A stretch of DNA of 64,000 nt from an uncultured Erythrobacter sp. GTDB taxonomy: Bacteria > Pseudomonadota > Alphaproteobacteria > Sphingomonadales > Sphingomonadaceae. Made by a program: the position numbers and the translations under genes. The stretch is taken from NCBI RefSeq assembly GCF_947502395.1, contig NZ_CANMZM010000002.1, positions 186,001-250,000 on the forward strand, in the 5' to 3' direction. The notes under the pieces were generated by a model that was not told the DNA's origin, did no database searches, and saw nothing but the letters and a program-made list of their open reading frames with translations. Below are positions 1 to 8,273 of this stretch, one piece after another; position 1 is the first letter of the stretch, and every line of letters begins with the position of its first letter.

Positions 1-1980
1 CGCGGTGAGCTCTACAGTATAAAGCGGCTCAGCATTCGCGCCAGCTTCTGGCTCCAGGTCCAGCTCAAAATGCTCACCTAACTGGGGGATCAGTGCATCG
101 AGCCATGTGTGGAACTGCGTATCGACATCGGCCCGCGCATCAAGTTCTTCGCTGGCGACGATACGCTTTGCGCCAAGCGCTTCGAGGCGAACATCGATCT
201 TTCGCGGCACTTCCTGAAACGTCGCAGCCCAATCGCTATTGCCACAACCAACCAGGAAGTACGACACTTCATCGAGACGGGCCTTGGTCGCCTCCAGCCA
301 ATCGACAAACTTCGCCGCATTATCCGGTGGCATGCCATTATAAGACGCACAGGCGATCGCGACCGCACCTTCGGCTGGCAATTTGCCCACGAAAGCATCG
401 AGCGGTGCCATCGTCACATCAAAACCGCTGAACTCGGCCTTTTGCGCGAGCTCGCGAGCAAAGCTCTCGCTCGATCCCAAATTCGATCCGAAAAGTACCG
501 TCAGCGACGTGCCATGCTTTGCCACACGCGATGTCATTTGCGCCTCGTCGTTGGGTTGCACCTTAGCGGTCGCCGCCCCCAACCGCTCCACATCATTGCG
601 AAGCTGAGCCTTGATCGTGAATTCGTTCGGCTTGATCGAAAGCGTTTCCTTAATGTCGAGCTCATAATTCGAATAATCGAACAGCTCAAAGCGTTGAAGG
701 ATCATGCCCAAGACTAGGATCGATTCCTGAATTGCGAACTGCCGTCCAATGCAGGCACGCTGGCCATTTCCGAAAGGCTTGTACGCTGCCGGATCGCGAG
801 CCGCCTCGGCTTCGGCGGAGAAGTTGTCAGGATTAAATGCGTCAGGGTTGTCGCCCCACACATTGGTATCGCGGTGGAGCGAGGGGATGACGACCGTTGT
901 GAATGTCCCTTTGGGGAGAGCGTATTTGCCGCCCAGCACTTCGTCCTTGAAAGGTGCCAGTCCAAATGCCGGCGCGGTTGGCCAGAGCCGCAGCGCCTCA
1001 AGCAGGATCGAGCGGACATAAGGCAATTGTCCAATCTGCTGAAGCGTTGGTGATTGATCAATATTACGGCCCAGAACTGCGTCCACCTCAGCATAGGCGC
1101 GGCGAAGCACATCGCGATCTTTAAGCAGGTAATAGAGCGCAAAAGATAGCAAGCCGGAGGTCGTTTCATGCCCAGCGATCAGAAAAGTGTTGATCTGGAA
1201 ACGGATATTCTCATCGGAAAGCCGCTCACCGGTTCGCGCGTCGCGTCCAGAAAGCATGAAGTCGAGCAAGTCTTCCGGCCCGTCACTACCCTTATTGCGT
1301 CTTTCACGGATGATCTCATCCACGAGGCGGTTCATGTAGGCTGCGTCGCGATGCAATTGCTTGATTTGCTCGCCCTTCAACAATTTCTCGCCGGGGAGGC
1401 CGCGCATCTTCTGTGTGGTGCTTAGTGTTCGATTGAGCGCCTCAATGAATGGGTGAAAATCATCACGGTAGAAGGAATTGAAGCGGTAACCAAAGCCGCA
1501 GACGCCAATTGTGTCGAGCGTCAGCCGGATCATGTCCTTGGGGACATCAATCACATCATCCGAATTCATCCGCTCCCATTTGAGCATCAATTGGCTGGCG
1601 ATGTCCTGCATCATGGGAAGATAGCTGCCCATCGCCTTCTGACTGAAGGATGGCAGGAGAATGTGGTGCGCTTTGGACCAATTCGGATCGTCGGTATCGC
1701 CCGTAAAAAGTCCGTCACCCGCGATCGAGCGCAAACGTTTGAGCGGCCCACGGACGGTCTTGTCAAAACGCTTTTCGTCGCAAACCTCGGCGACCAAATC
1801 AGCCCCGGAAACAAACACAAGAGTGTTGCCCATAACCTCAAGCTTGAAGATCGGGCCGTACTCTTCTGCCAACCTCATCAACTCTTGAATCAGCTTCGAA
1901 GCATCAACGGTAAAGGCATTGCCAAGTAGCGGTACGCCCGGAGGCTTCGGTATCTCAAGGAGTTGGCTCGCATCTGTCAT
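1..1980 (-). CDS. CYP102-type self-sufficient cytochrome P450/NADPH reductase (partial, C-terminus off left edge)
   Basis: Read on the minus strand from ATG at 1980, an open frame runs off base 1 (about 660 residues visible), so the ORF track missed it. Residues 1-~465 are a P450: an I-helix AGHETTSGLLSFALYY near residue 269 and a heme loop FGNGQRACIGRQFA with the cysteine at about 410, both nearly identical to P450 BM3. After a short linker a flavodoxin/FMN domain begins (TVLFGSNLGSS near 493, ASYNGMPPDNAAKF). The FAD/NADPH reductase part would lie outside the window. The family hydroxylates fatty acids at subterminal positions using NADPH in a single cytosolic polypeptide. The substrate here is inferred only. 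A GbsR-type regulator is divergently encoded 560 bp away, but I see no copy of its palindrome at this start. Confidence 0.93.
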   Translation of the reverse strand, partial: MTDASQLLEIPKPPGVPLLGNAFTVDASKLIQELMRLAEEYGPIFKLEVMGNTLVFVSGADLVAEVCDEKRFDKTVRGPLKRLRSIAGDGLFTGDTDDPNWSKAHHILLPSFSQKAMGSYLPMMQDIASQLMLKWERMNSDDVIDVPKDMIRLTLDTIGVCGFGYRFNSFYRDDFHPFIEALNRTLSTTQKMRGLPGEKLLKGEQIKQLHRDAAYMNRLVDEIIRERRNKGSDGPEDLLDFMLSGRDARTGERLSDENIRFQINTFLIAGHETTSGLLSFALYYLLKDRDVLRRAYAEVDAVLGRNIDQSPTLQQIGQLPYVRSILLEALRLWPTAPAFGLAPFKDEVLGGKYALPKGTFTTVVIPSLHRDTNVWGDNPDAFNPDNFSAEAEAARDPAAYKPFGNGQRACIGRQFAIQESILVLGMILQRFELFDYSNYELDIKETLSIKPNEFTIKAQLRNDVERLGAATAKVQPNDEAQMTSRVAKHGTSLTVLFGSNLGSSESFARELAQKAEFSGFDVTMAPLDAFVGKLPAEGAVAIACASYNGMPPDNAAKFVDWLEATKARLDEVSYFLVGCGNSDWAATFQEVPRKIDVRLEALGAKRIVASEELDARADVDTQFHTWLDALIPQLGEHFELDLEPEAGANAEPLYTVELTA

Positions 1981-2507
1981 GGCGTCCGTTCATGCCAGAC
2001 GAGAATTCGTACCGGAAGGGGGCTCATGAATTTACGATTCGACAGATACGAACACCTTCTTGCCGTCACGCTCACCGATATGAGAGGACAGTTTCCGCAA
2101 CCTTGCACCATTTGTCACGCACATGGCTACGCTTGCGCCCAGTGACCGGGCCGACCGCAATGCCGCACGGCAAGAGATCAAGTGCATATAGGGGCTGTGG
2201 TCTGGCGGTGGAGGCGGATTTGGTCGGATTGGCGTTAGCACACTACAGGGGCTTCTCGGCCAAGGGGCGCTCGACCAGATCGATCCGTTTGACCAAATCC
2301 AGCTCGACTATTCGATAAGCATTTGCCGCAAGAGTCGGAGCTATTCGGAAGTAGGTTGCGTCCTGTTCGAAAAATCGCAGATCTCCCGAAAGTCGACCAC
2401 CGACGCGGATCGGCTATGCGAACATCTCGATCTTGCCTGTCCCAACCCATGGCGCACAGAAAAGCCGTTTGCCTTCTTTGGCTTAGCCTCACTCACCGCC
2501 AACACAC
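1981..2507. other. Intergenic region between CYP102 gene and GbsR-type regulator
   Basis: About 530 bp without a convincing gene. Short ORFs on both strands overlap one another and show no recognisable domain or ribosome binding site. It presumably carries the promoter of the P450 gene, but I could not pick a clear -35/-10 pair. Confidence 0.4.
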
Positions 2508-2536
2508 TTGACATAAGCATCATTATGACAGATATT
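2508..2536 (+). promoter_or_regulatory. Sigma70-like promoter of the GbsR-type regulator
   Basis: TTGACA at 2508-2513 and GATATT at 2531-2536 are separated by exactly 17 bp. A start about 7 bp downstream would fall on the ATG at 2543, giving a leaderless mRNA. The palindromes at 2526-2552 cover the -10 and start region, so a bound repressor would block it. Confidence 0.55.
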
Positions 2537-2552
2537 TCTGTCATGACAGAAA
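2526..2552. promoter_or_regulatory. Overlapping palindromic operators (site O1)
   Basis: Two overlapping dyads are visible. TGACAGA-TATT-TCTGTCA spans 2526-2543, and the perfect 18-bp palindrome TTTCTGTCATGACAGAAA spans 2535-2552. They overlap the -10 element and the start codon of the regulator gene. A near copy of the second occurs at 3141-3158 before the next gene, which suggests autoregulation by the encoded MarR-like protein. Confidence 0.6.
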
Positions 2553-3124
2553 CAACTATCGATTCGGATAAACTCCCTGCAGCTGTCGAGGCTTTTGTGC
2601 TTCGCTGGGGAGACCTTGGTGGGCAGTGGGGTGTTAATCGCTCGGTTGCTCAGATCCAGGCGCTGTTGCTTTTGTCCGATCGTCCGCTGACTGCCGAAGA
2701 GATTTCTGAAAAGCTCGGCATGGCACGCTCGAACGTTTCGAACAGCATCAAGGAACTTCTTAACTGGAAGCTGGTGATGCGCGTGCCTGTTCTGGGGGAC
2801 AGGCGCGATCACTACGTCGCTGAAACCGATATGTGGCAGATGGCGAGCAAGGTTGCTCAAGGGCGCAAAGAACGCGAGATTGACCCCATGGTCGCCGCGA
2901 TCCGGACCGCGATGGAAGGGATCGACGACCCCAAAATTAGTCCAGAAGTGCGCCAGCGTCTCCACGGTATGCACGATTTCATCAACACCGTTGAGAGCTG
3001 GTACAATCAGATGATCCATGTGCCCCCGCAACAGCTTATGCGACTGATTGGGCTGGGCGGCAAAGTGGTGGGCCTTCTCAAGTTCGTCAGCCGCAAGGAC
3101 AAGGCGGAAACCGAAGACGGGTAA
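2543..3124 (+). CDS. GbsR/MarR-family transcriptional regulator
   Basis: About 193 residues. The N-terminal part (AFVLRWGDLGGQWGVNRSVAQIQALL) and the winged helix (LTAEEISEKLGMARSNVSNSIKELLNWKLV, then a wing with GDRRDHY) match the GbsR/MarR-like family of dimeric repressors. The track begins at 2525; I prefer ATG 2543 because the promoter places the transcription start there and neither ATG has a Shine-Dalgarno sequence. The gene reads into the DUF4166/SDR39U1 pair 62 bp downstream, and matching palindromes precede both units, so it probably represses itself and that operon. The inducing ligand is unknown. Confidence 0.88.
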   Translation: MTETTIDSDKLPAAVEAFVLRWGDLGGQWGVNRSVAQIQALLLLSDRPLTAEEISEKLGMARSNVSNSIKELLNWKLVMRVPVLGDRRDHYVAETDMWQMASKVAQGRKEREIDPMVAAIRTAMEGIDDPKISPEVRQRLHGMHDFINTVESWYNQMIHVPPQQLMRLIGLGGKVVGLLKFVSRKDKAETEDG

Positions 3125-3140
3125 AAAATTTGATACTGAA

Positions 3141-3158
3141 TTTCTCTCAATACAGAAA
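3141..3158. promoter_or_regulatory. Second regulator palindrome (site O2) before the DUF4166 gene
   Basis: TTTCTCTCAATACAGAAA matches the perfect palindrome at 2535-2552 in 15 of 18 positions. It sits in the 62-bp gap between the regulator and the DUF4166 gene, upstream of an AGGAGGT ribosome binding site at 3172-3178. Confidence 0.5.
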
Positions 3159-3185
3159 TAACTAATTGTTCAGGAGGTGGGCAAG

Positions 3186-3875
3186 ATGCAGATGATGGCT
3201 AAGGAAGAGCGGCAGATCTTGGGGCACGAGGGTGCGCCAGCCCAGCTGGCTGACATTCGCTTCAGACAGCTCTTGGGAAATGCCAGCTGGGATGCCCTGC
3301 CTGCCCGTGTCCGTGCGCGCTTTGGCAAGCGGCTCAATGCGGGCGATAGCGCGAGCTATGTCGGCCAGGTGGCAGCATGCCAGATGAGCCTGAGCGGACG
3401 CATTCTCGCACAATGCTGCCGCCTGATCGGTGCGCCTCTGCCGTTGGAACGCAAAGGCGGAGGCGCCGCAATGGTCAGCGTGACAGAGGATGGGGCGAGC
3501 GGAGGTCAAGTATGGACTCGGATGTACGCAAGGCGGCGCGGCTTTCCGCAGGTCATCCATTCAGCCAAGCGGTTTGCCGGGCCCACTGGCCTTGAGGAAT
3601 ACCTAGGGCGCGGTTTCGGCATCGCCTTGCGGGTGAGGGCGATTGAAGGCGGCATTCGCTTCTCCAGCGATCACTATTTTCTTGAAATTGGCGGCAAACG
3701 CTTTCGCCTTCCCCAATGGCTCGCACCGGGTGAGCTTACCATCGATCACGTAGATCAGGGCGAAGGCGAATTCACCTTCTCCCTTGCCCTCAACCACGCC
3801 CTTCTGGGCGAGGTCATGCACCAGCATTGCCGCTTCTGCGACCAATCCGACAAAAGAGAAGGACAAATCCAATGA
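3186..3875 (+). CDS. DUF4166 domain-containing protein
   Basis: 229 residues from ATG 3186, which lies 7 bp after a textbook AGGAGGT; the GTG at 3177 used by the track overlaps that ribosome binding site. The body (FRQLLGNASWDALPARVRARF at the start, then WTRMYARRRGFPQVIHSAKRF and a GIALRV segment) matches DUF4166, a family without assigned chemistry that is often encoded with or fused to NAD-dependent epimerase-like proteins. No signal peptide or membrane segment is seen. Its stop overlaps the next start (ATGA at 3872), so translation is coupled to the SDR39U1 fusion protein. The two probably act together under the upstream GbsR-type regulator. Confidence 0.85.
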   Translation: MQMMAKEERQILGHEGAPAQLADIRFRQLLGNASWDALPARVRARFGKRLNAGDSASYVGQVAACQMSLSGRILAQCCRLIGAPLPLERKGGGAAMVSVTEDGASGGQVWTRMYARRRGFPQVIHSAKRFAGPTGLEEYLGRGFGIALRVRAIEGGIRFSSDHYFLEIGGKRFRLPQWLAPGELTIDHVDQGEGEFTFSLALNHALLGEVMHQHCRFCDQSDKREGQIQ

Positions 3876-5422
3876 CCGATATCCTATGGTTCTTCGTCTT
3901 CGCCCAGATGATGATGGGCGCGTTTGATACGCTCTACCATCATGAGGGGACAGAACGTCTCGCGTGGCGTCCTTCGCAACGGTTGGAGCTGACCCTGCAC
4001 GGCATCCGCAATCTCGCTTATGCCGTCATGTTCATGGCACTTGGATGGTTTGAACCGCGGGGCGGCTGGGCCATTGCGCTCGTGCTTCTCCTGTTGGGCG
4101 AGCTCTTCATCACCTTGTGGGATTTTGTCGAGGAAGATCGCACCCGGCTGCTTCCGGCGAGCGAAAGAGTAACCCACACTTTACTCACCCTCAACTACGG
4201 GGTCATTCTCGCCATGCTTATTCCGTGGCTAATCGGCTTGGCGCAGCAACCCAGCGCTCTGGCAAGCAGCTACCACGGGCTTATGAGCTGGTTCTGCATC
4301 CTTGCGAGCATTGGCGTAGTCATCTCTGGTCTGCGCGATCTCGCCGCGGCTAAGCGGACCGAGCGCTTGACCGAGCGCGAACCGAGCGAGCTGGCGGCCA
4401 TCCTACCCGCGCGACAATCGGTACTGGTTACTGGGGGAACCGGCTTTATCGGCAGTCGCCTTGTGCAAGGCCTCCTCGCAGCAAGGCATGAGGTAACCGT
4501 CCTTACTCGCAACAAATCCAGTGTCATGCCGCTCGCTGCGCATGGACCACTCCGCAATATTCAATCACTCGAGGAAATTGCCGATAACGCGCATTTTGAC
4601 GCGGTCGTAAACCTTGCCGGGGAACCCATCTCCGATACTCCCTGGACCAAAGCGAAACGGGTCAAGATCGTGCAATCTCGCCTGCGCACCACTTATGACA
4701 TTATCCGCCTGATAAAGCGCCTTGAGCATAAGCCTGAGGTGCTGATCAACGGATCAGCCATTGGTTGGTATGGCCTTCGTGGTGATGAAATCCTGGATGA
4801 GCAAGCCCAAGGAACCAACTGCTTCTCACGTCGAGTGTGCCGTTCCTGGGAACGGGCGGCGGCGCCTGCTGAAAGCCTAGGTGTGCGGACCGTGTATCTT
4901 CGCACCGGGCTCGTCCTTGATCGCAGCGGCGGCATGCTCGCAAAGCTTCTGACCCCGTTCGAGTTTGGACTTGGCGGGAAGTTTGGCCATGGCAAGCAAT
5001 GGATGAGCTGGATCCACCGCGACGATCTCGTCAGGCTTATCTGCCACACCATTGCGCGCCGTGAGATAAGCGGTCCACTCAATGGTACTGCGCCAGAACC
5101 TGTCACCAATGCAGAATTCACTGCCGCGCTTGGCAAGGCGCTTAAACGGCCTGCCATTCTGCCAGTTCCAGCATGGCCCCTTCGCAAGGGTCTTGGGGCG
5201 TTCGCAGAGGAATTGCTGCTCAGTGGACAGTTGGTCATTCCCGAAGTTGCTCGGCGCAGCGGCTTCATCTTCGAATACCCATCAATCGATCTGGCGTTTG
5301 CGCAGATCGTAGGCTCCCCGCCTAATTCCACTGCGCAGGATCGAGCGCAAGCAGTTCTGACAGCTGAGCGTAGAGCGCTGGCTCCTCAGCCCGCATTGCA
5401 CGGGGTTTCTCGAAGAAGGTGA
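3872..5422 (+). CDS. Membrane protein fused to TIGR01777/SDR39U1-family NAD(P)-dependent oxidoreductase
   Basis: 516 residues from ATG 3872; the track start at 3827 lies inside the preceding gene, and the ATGA overlap plus GAAGGACA support 3872. Residues 1-~170 hold four or five hydrophobic segments (DILWFFVFAQMMMGAFDTLYH, then AYAVMFMALGW, ALVLLLLGELF and VILAMLIPWLIGLA). Residues ~185-500 form an extended SDR: VLVTGGTGFIGSRL binds the dinucleotide, then VVNLAGEPI and NGSAIGWYG, and a C-terminal segment typical of the family (PLRKGLGAFAEELLLSGQ). The substrate is unknown. The last 101 bp overlap the convergent mtfA gene, so the two proteins' C-termini are encoded on opposite strands. Confidence 0.88.
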   Translation: MTDILWFFVFAQMMMGAFDTLYHHEGTERLAWRPSQRLELTLHGIRNLAYAVMFMALGWFEPRGGWAIALVLLLLGELFITLWDFVEEDRTRLLPASERVTHTLLTLNYGVILAMLIPWLIGLAQQPSALASSYHGLMSWFCILASIGVVISGLRDLAAAKRTERLTEREPSELAAILPARQSVLVTGGTGFIGSRLVQGLLAARHEVTVLTRNKSSVMPLAAHGPLRNIQSLEEIADNAHFDAVVNLAGEPISDTPWTKAKRVKIVQSRLRTTYDIIRLIKRLEHKPEVLINGSAIGWYGLRGDEILDEQAQGTNCFSRRVCRSWERAAAPAESLGVRTVYLRTGLVLDRSGGMLAKLLTPFEFGLGGKFGHGKQWMSWIHRDDLVRLICHTIARREISGPLNGTAPEPVTNAEFTAALGKALKRPAILPVPAWPLRKGLGAFAEELLLSGQLVIPEVARRSGFIFEYPSIDLAFAQIVGSPPNSTAQDRAQAVLTAERRALAPQPALHGVSRRR

Positions 5423-6137
5423 CTATCGCTTCGGCGAAGAATTCTTCGTGATTGGAGGCACCATAGGGGTCGATTAGAGTATCGGCCCCGCCTTCAACCC
5501 GCGCCACATGGCCCTGATACGCCTCCAACATTGCTTTCTCCCAGCCTGCATAGGCCTGACCCTTGCGCAGGATCGGAATGCCGTTGGTGTGGCCCGTCAA
5601 AGCGTCCAATTGATGGGCAAATTCGTGAATGACGACGTTGTGGCCATCGTCCGGGTCAAAGCCACCATGCAGAGCATGATCCCATGACAGAACGACCGGT
5701 CCCCTTGCCCAGCTTTCGCCCAGCAAGGTCAATCTGTCCTCATGCACGATATAGCCATCATGCGCATTACGATGCGGACGGAAGGCCGAGGGGTATAGCA
5801 GCACATTGCGGATCGTATCGTACCAGGCCGGGCTGTTGACGATCAGAAGGCACGCCTGTGCCGCGATCGAAAGCCGCATGCTTTCGGTCACCTCAAGACC
5901 ATTTTTCCCGCGAAAGGTTACCTGATCGAGGAACAGATTGATCTTGCCCTCCAGCTTGGGGCGCAGTTCATCCGGAATCCGTCGGAAAAGCGGAAAAAGC
6001 TCCGCAACCACCGCCCGTTGTTGCGCTGTGAGAGGGGTTGCTAAAAGCTGCGTACGCCTCTGCTGCCGAGACCAGCGACGATACCAAAAGACACCGATAA
6101 TTAGCGCGGCACCAATCAAGAAAGGCAGGAAGGTCAT
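5322..6137 (-). CDS. mtfA: M90-family zinc metallopeptidase (MtfA-like)
   Basis: 271 residues. One N-terminal membrane segment (FLPFLIGAALIIGVFWYRRW) precedes a cytoplasmic peptidase domain. HEFAHQLD at about residues 168-175 supplies the HExxH zinc motif, and a downstream Glu-rich segment (NHEEFFAEAIVTFFEKP) is the conserved third-ligand region. In enterobacteria MtfA interacts with the Mlc repressor and shows aminopeptidase activity; Mlc is not encoded here, so that role may not carry over. The N-terminal anchor differs from the soluble E. coli protein. The 3' end overlaps the convergent SDR39U1 fusion by 101 bp. Confidence 0.9.
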   Translation of the reverse strand: MTFLPFLIGAALIIGVFWYRRWSRQQRRTQLLATPLTAQQRAVVAELFPLFRRIPDELRPKLEGKINLFLDQVTFRGKNGLEVTESMRLSIAAQACLLIVNSPAWYDTIRNVLLYPSAFRPHRNAHDGYIVHEDRLTLLGESWARGPVVLSWDHALHGGFDPDDGHNVVIHEFAHQLDALTGHTNGIPILRKGQAYAGWEKAMLEAYQGHVARVEGGADTLIDPYGASNHEEFFAEAIVTFFEKPRAMRAEEPALYAQLSELLALDPAQWN

Positions 6138-6518
6138 TACGAAGGGATCAAAACACTCATGCTAACAACGCCGACATCATTACCGATTTAGGGTGTCAGG
6201 GCTGTATTGCCAGACGCAGACTATTCGCTTGGACCCAATGCTCTTGTGAACTTCTGATGTTTAGCCCTTCACGACAATTGTAATCGTGATTACGTCTTGC
6301 AAAGCAATGAGGTGCAGCCTTCATGGCTGAGCCTGTTCTTGGGCTCTCAATTTCGCTTTCACTGCAAAAATTGAGTGTTTGGGCCCGACCAAGCTTCTCT
6401 GACGGCTGCAAAGGAGCTTTTGAAACCAGCAGAAGGGCCGCTCCTGCGAGAGAATGGCGACGGGCTTATCTGGGGAGAGTGCCGGGGCTGTGGCTCAATC
6501 CCTTAACGGCTTGTGGTC

Positions 6519-6716
6519 TCAGAACTTGACGCTGGCTACAATTGCACCTGCCCCAGCCGCAAATTTCTTTGCAAGCATGCCCTTGCGCTCATGTACATAC
6601 GCGCCTTTCGCTGAGGGCAGTGTCCCGCAATGGGTGCGGGATTGGCTCTCACGCCGTCGCGGAGCGAGTACGGCAACCGCCACCGGGAAAAGGAAGACAA
6701 GAAAGGCCCAAGCCAT
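6519..6716 (-). CDS. Possible small membrane protein (hypothetical)
   Basis: A 65-residue minus-strand frame starting MAWAFLVFLFPVAVAVLAP has one strongly hydrophobic helix followed by an arginine-rich stretch and a basic tail. There is no clear ribosome binding site and I recognise no family. Reported because the hydrophobic start followed by a basic stop-transfer segment looks non-random; it may still be chance. Confidence 0.25.
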   Translation of the reverse strand: MAWAFLVFLFPVAVAVLAPRRRESQSRTHCGTLPSAKGAYVHERKGMLAKKFAAGAGAIVASVKF

Positions 6717-6751
6717 CGATTGCCGCGACCAAGATCGATATCGAGCCCAAG

Positions 6752-6913
6752 ACAATGACGCCAGAGGCACTCGCCAAGGCAGAAGCGCAACACGAGCGCA
6801 ATCGCAAGAAGCGCGAAGAGATGATCGTGTACGGGATAGCCGCGATGACTGGATCGAGGATCGGCTTGAACGCGGCCTCACCGGTTTTGATCCGCTTCGT
6901 CACCCAGGAATAG
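6752..6913 (+). CDS. Possible small basic protein (hypothetical)
   Basis: A 53-residue frame beginning MTPEALAKAEAQHERNRKKREEM ends 82 bp before the acyl-CoA dehydrogenase start. About three quarters of its third codon positions are G or C, which fits local coding usage. No strong Shine-Dalgarno sequence precedes the ATG and no family is recognised. It could extend upstream in the same frame. Confidence 0.28.
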   Translation, partial: TMTPEALAKAEAQHERNRKKREEMIVYGIAAMTGSRIGLNAASPVLIRFVTQE

Positions 6914-6995
6914 CAAGCGCCCACATTTTGCATCTGAGAAGCAAAGGGTGCATCCATGACCGCGAATCTTCATTTGCGTGAAAAGAGCGGATGCC

Positions 6996-8261
6996 ATGTT
7001 TGAGATACCTCAGGATATTCAAGACTACCTCACCGTGCTCGACGAGTTTATCGAGCGGGAGATCAAACCGCTCGAACAACGCGATGACAACATCCGCTTT
7101 TTCGATCACCGACGCGAGCACGCTCGGACCGACTGGGACAATGAAGGCCTGCCGCGAGAGGAATGGGAAGACCTTATGCGGCAAGCAAAAAAGCTCTCCG
7201 ACAAGGCCGGTCATTACCGCTATCAACTACCACATGAATTCGGCGGACAGGACGGCACCAATCTGGGCATGGCGGTCATACGCCATCACCTCGCCAAGAA
7301 GGGGCTTGGGCTCCATAACGATCTTCAGAACGAACACTCGATCGTGGGAAATCTCGTCCAGCCGCTGATGATGCGCGACTTTGGAACGCCGGCACAAAAA
7401 GAAAAGTTTATGGAGGGCATGTTGCGTGATGAGCAACGCTGGGCCTTTGGCCTTACCGAAGAAGCCCACGGTTCCGACGCAACACATATGAACACCACAG
7501 CCACTCGCCACACCAAGGATGGCGTGGAGGGCTGGCTTATCAATGGCGAGAAAATGTGGACCACTGGGCTTCACACAGCTACCCACGTCATGACTTTTGC
7601 TCGGCACTCAGGCGAAGATGGCGATGCGAAGAGCCTGGGGTGCTTTGTGGTTGATGCGAAGGCTGAAGGCTTTGAAATCGGGGAGTATCTTTGGACGTTC
7701 AATATGCCCACCGATCACCCAAAATGCTCCTTCAGTGACGTGTTCGTGCCCGATGAAATGGTGCTGGGAGACCTCGATTGGGGCCTGGCTGCAGCGCAAC
7801 ACTTCGTCCATGAAAACCGTATCCGGCAAGCTGCCAGCTCTCTTGGAGCTGCTGAATACTGCGTTGCTGAGTCGATCCAATACGCCAAGGAACGCAAACC
7901 TTTCGGCAAGCCCCTCTGGCTCAATCAGGCGATCCAGTTTCCTATCGTGGAGCTTGCCACACAATGCGAAATGCTGCGCCTGCTGATTTTCAAAACTGCG
8001 TGGGAAATGGATCAGATGCCTAAGCCAGAAGTCGCGAAAAAACTCTCGCACAAGGTCTCCATGTGCAATTATTGGGCAAACAGGCTGGTATGCGATGCCG
8101 CAGATCGTGCGATGCAGGTCCACGGCGGCATTGGCTATTCGCGGCATAAGCCGTTCGAACACATCTACCGCCACCATCGTCGCTATCGCATCACCGAAGG
8201 CTCAGAAGAGATCCAGATGCGCAAAGTCGCAGGCGTTCTCTTCGGCAAAATCGCGAACTAA
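6996..8261 (+). CDS. Acyl-CoA dehydrogenase family protein
   Basis: 421 residues from ATG 6996 (MFEIPQDIQDYL); the track's GTG at 6978 adds six residues without better support. Typical acyl-CoA dehydrogenase order: an alpha-helical N-terminal domain, a middle domain with AFGLTEEAHGSDATHMNTTA for flavin/substrate contact and WLINGEKMWTTG, and a C-terminal domain ending AMQVHGGIGYSRHKPFEHIYRHHRRYRI. It oxidises an acyl-CoA at the alpha-beta bond with FAD and passes electrons to ETF. The chain length or branched nature of the substrate cannot be read. It stands alone, 12 bp from the convergent ABC permease gene, with no partner beta-oxidation gene adjacent. Confidence 0.92.
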   Translation: MFEIPQDIQDYLTVLDEFIEREIKPLEQRDDNIRFFDHRREHARTDWDNEGLPREEWEDLMRQAKKLSDKAGHYRYQLPHEFGGQDGTNLGMAVIRHHLAKKGLGLHNDLQNEHSIVGNLVQPLMMRDFGTPAQKEKFMEGMLRDEQRWAFGLTEEAHGSDATHMNTTATRHTKDGVEGWLINGEKMWTTGLHTATHVMTFARHSGEDGDAKSLGCFVVDAKAEGFEIGEYLWTFNMPTDHPKCSFSDVFVPDEMVLGDLDWGLAAAQHFVHENRIRQAASSLGAAEYCVAESIQYAKERKPFGKPLWLNQAIQFPIVELATQCEMLRLLIFKTAWEMDQMPKPEVAKKLSHKVSMCNYWANRLVCDAADRAMQVHGGIGYSRHKPFEHIYRHHRRYRITEGSEEIQMRKVAGVLFGKIAN

Positions 8262-8273
8262 CGCCGAGCGCGC

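Larger units (their letters stand above)
6138..6995. other. Gene-poor region between mtfA and acyl-CoA dehydrogenase
   Basis: About 860 bp without a recognised gene. A dyad GTAATC-GT-GATTAC lies at 6280-6293 and could be an operator for mtfA or an unseen transcript. Two small ORFs in its second half have coding-like composition and are listed separately at low confidence. No tRNA or known RNA was recognised. Confidence 0.4.

Noticed and set aside
109-1929. Plus-strand ORFs 109-717, 749-1021, 1168-1425 and 1453-1929
   Set aside because: They are antisense shadows of the CYP102 gene, whose own frame has clear P450 and flavodoxin motifs.
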